From NCBI GenBank assembly GCA_019914945.1, contig CM034103.1:10540001-10604000 (forward strand): a stretch of DNA of 64,000 nt. The letters run 5' to 3'. This DNA comes from Typha latifolia (lineage: Eukaryota; Streptophyta; Magnoliopsida; Poales; Typhaceae). The notes below the pieces were generated by a model that was not told the origin of the DNA, did no database searches, and worked only from the letters and a program-made list of their open reading frames with translations. This document shows positions 62,501-64,000 of this stretch, piece by piece. Position 1 is the first letter of the stretch, and each line of letters opens with the position of its first letter. The translations under genes were made by a program, and so were the position numbers.

Positions 62501-63431
62501 CCAAGACAATAGCGGAGAGGTGCATATCATCGACATCAAAACGAAGATGTTCTACTTCAGTTACATTGGCTTGTGGCTTCTTCTTTTCAGAGTTCTCCTT
62601 TTTTGAGTTCTCCTTCTTTTTTCTCAAGCGGCAGTCCTGAGCACGATGCCCTTGTTTGTCACAGACGTAACATTTGCCCTTGAACTTCTTTGTATTGCCA
62701 TTTTTAGAGCCTTCGCCAGTATGCTTCCTTTTCTTGTCCTTCGTGGACTCCACAACATTTGCCTTTGACACGTACTGGCTTCTAATTTTCTTTTCAGCAG
62801 TACGGTTGTCTTCTTCAATCCTTAATCTGACAATAAATTCTTCAAGTGTCATTTCCTTGCGCTTGTGTTTTAGGTAATTTTTGAAATCCCTCCAAGATGG
62901 TGGCAATTTTTCTATAATAGCCGCCACTTGGAATGATTCATTAATCACCATCCCTTCAGCATGAATCTCATGAATTATTACTTGAAGATTTTGCACCTGG
63001 TTAATCACTAGTTTAGTGTCAACCATCTTGTACTCAAGAAATTTACCGACTACAAATTTTTTTGCACCGACATCTTCTGTCTTGTACTTCTTGTCTAAAG
63101 ACTCCCATAATTCCTTAGACGTTTTTACTGAACTATACACGTTATACAACGAGTTGTCCAGTCCATTGAGGATATAGTTTCGGCAAAGAAAGTCGGCATG
63201 CTTCCATGCATCCACTACAGCAACTACTTGCCTATCAGTTTCCTCCTTTCAGAGTTCAGGCACATCTTCATGTAAGAATTTAGCCAAATTTAAGATTGTC
63301 AAATAAAATAGCATTTTCTGTTGCCATCTCTTAAATTCTGCACCATAGAACTTCTCAGGCTTTTCTCCATGAACTGTAGGTACTAGAGGAGCAGTGATAG
63401 GGGAAATAGTACTCTTTACTATTTCAGCCAT
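59506..63431 (-). pseudogene. Copia gag-pol polyprotein, broken
   Basis: Reading from 63431 leftwards: gag with a start MAEIVK and a zinc knuckle [14 protein letters not shown] (CX2CX4HX4C) near 62640; protease around 62450; integrase with its His/Cys zinc-binding site (WH...CEIC near 61960) and catalytic blocks HTDV and GGEYES; reverse transcriptase with YKWIFKRK, QMDVKTTFLNG and the catalytic YVDDM at about 60460; and RNase H with GYSDANW, SESEF-like 'STMESEFI', and [10 protein letters not shown] at the C-terminus. Breaks: a TGA in gag near 63249; a TGA exactly in the protease active site near 62451; frame changes near 61800 and 61630 within integrase; two stops seven codons apart near 60570 between the reverse transcriptase halves. 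No complete protein can be made from it. Confidence 0.92.
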
Positions 63432-63520
63432 CTAAAAAAATGAAAGAAAAATAAAATTCGATCGAAGAAAAGAATACCGATTGGAATTAGAGTAACAACC
63501 AAGATAACTGGTCTTAAGAT

Positions 63521-64000
63521 TGTTGGCGTTAACAATTTGATTCCAAAGAGTCACAAAATATTCGATCAAATTAAATTAAATAAACTTACAGATTATAAAA
63601 TAAAATTCTGAATAGCCGAGTCTAGTGTTGGACACTATGCTGACTGACAGCCTATTTATAGAAGTAAACAGGCTTGACGAAAAGATGCAAAATGTCACCG
63701 AATGGATGCACCATTTCGGGTCTGAAACTAATTAATAGTTATATTGTAAAGGGATGCATCATTTCAGGTTGGGTTCAACCAACTAACTGATTAACTGTTT
63801 ATCGAAGGGACACACCACTTCTTGACCCGTGCGTGCGAACTGAACCGAGCCGGGCGGCGCGCATGTGTGAGTTAAGTTGCATAGTAACATTTACCCACAA
63901 AATAGGTACCCCTTTTGAGGCCCAAAGCCCATAAGAAGTTTGTTACTTATATATCATACAAACATTTCTCAAATATCTAATATGGTATTAAACTTACTTT
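63521..64000 (-). repeat. Right (5') LTR of the copia element, possibly cut by the window edge
   Basis: Starts TGTTGGCGTT on the plus strand. 63521-63638 is the part shared with the left LTR and should correspond to R-U5. In element sense a TATAAATAGG box ends about 12 bp before that block (plus 63651-63660), so transcription would start near the edge of the shared block. Further right three similar phrases occur (ggatgcaccatttcgggt, ggatgcatcatttcaggt, gacacaccacttc) at about 63702, 63752 and 63810, resembling U3 enhancer repeats. No CCAACA end is found before 64000. Confidence 0.65.

Larger units (their letters stand above)
58561..64000 (-). mobile_element. Ty1/copia LTR retrotransposon (inactive, runs to or past the window edge)
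   Basis: Complete copia layout on the minus strand: right LTR at 63521 onward, gag, protease, integrase, reverse transcriptase, RNase H, then polypurine tract and left LTR. The gene order (integrase before reverse transcriptase) defines Ty1/copia. The polypurine tract is the complement of atcccccacatgaa at 58949-58962, directly inside the left LTR. A convincing primer-binding site next to 63520 was not found. The element has several stops and frameshifts and cannot be autonomous. The right LTR cannot be closed inside the window. Confidence 0.93.

Noticed and set aside
63471..63520. Primer-binding site complementary to initiator tRNA-Met next to the right LTR
   Set aside because: The bases inside 63520 do not match the usual TGGTATCAGAGC; a different tRNA or degeneration is possible, so no site was annotated.

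Overview
The window is nuclear DNA of a flowering plant. Genes are split by many GT-AG introns, intergenic DNA is AT-rich and full of microsatellites and decayed transposons, and the proteins match plant-only or plant-typical families. The single-exon genes and the first exon of the acyltransferase gene are strikingly GC-rich while the long multi-exon genes are AT-rich. That bimodal pattern suggests a monocot, but this is an inference and I cannot name a species.

Layout. 1-3649: AT-rich flank with an old repeat. 3650-4171 (+): one-exon PADRE/DUF4228 protein. 4172-6528: intergenic with a GC-ended repeat. 6529-17511 (-): a complete kinesin-like calmodulin-binding protein (KCBP/ZWICHEL type, MyTH4-FERM-coiled coil-kinesin motor-calmodulin-binding tail). 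I could splice it into 23 coding exons and 1279 residues, with a 5'-UTR intron upstream. 18.3-24.9 kb: gene-free, with a hAT-like element that has a near-perfect 8-bp target duplication, microsatellites and a four-unit decayed tandem array. 24908-25534 (-): one-exon calmodulin-like EF-hand protein. 25.5-31.4 kb: gene-free, with a second hAT-like copy, a perfect hairpin and a LINE relic. 31455-36202 (-): five-exon tafazzin/NAPE-synthase-type acyltransferase (287 aa). 37999-48417 (-): eight-exon DCC-family thiol-disulfide oxidoreductase-like protein (about 201 aa) spread over 10 kb by large introns that carry repeats. 48.4-54.0 kb: gene-free, with LTR-like fragments and a ~500-bp divergent tandem duplication. 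54074-57545 (+): six-exon RS-rich nuclear protein (333 aa). 58561-64000 (-): a Ty1/copia retrotransposon, inactivated by stops and frameshifts, whose two LTRs share only their inner 118 bp.

The genes do not form a pathway; they look like ordinary, independently regulated plant genes. Two of them (KCBP and the calmodulin-like protein) belong to calcium signalling and PADRE proteins are stress-linked, but proximity is not evidence of a functional link. A recurrent theme is a (CT/GA)n tract near gene starts. I found no previously undescribed multi-gene system. The most unusual observations are the mismatched copia LTRs, the tandem duplications in introns and flanks, and the related family of hAT-like non-autonomous elements. 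Exon borders were read by eye from splice consensus and reading-frame continuity.
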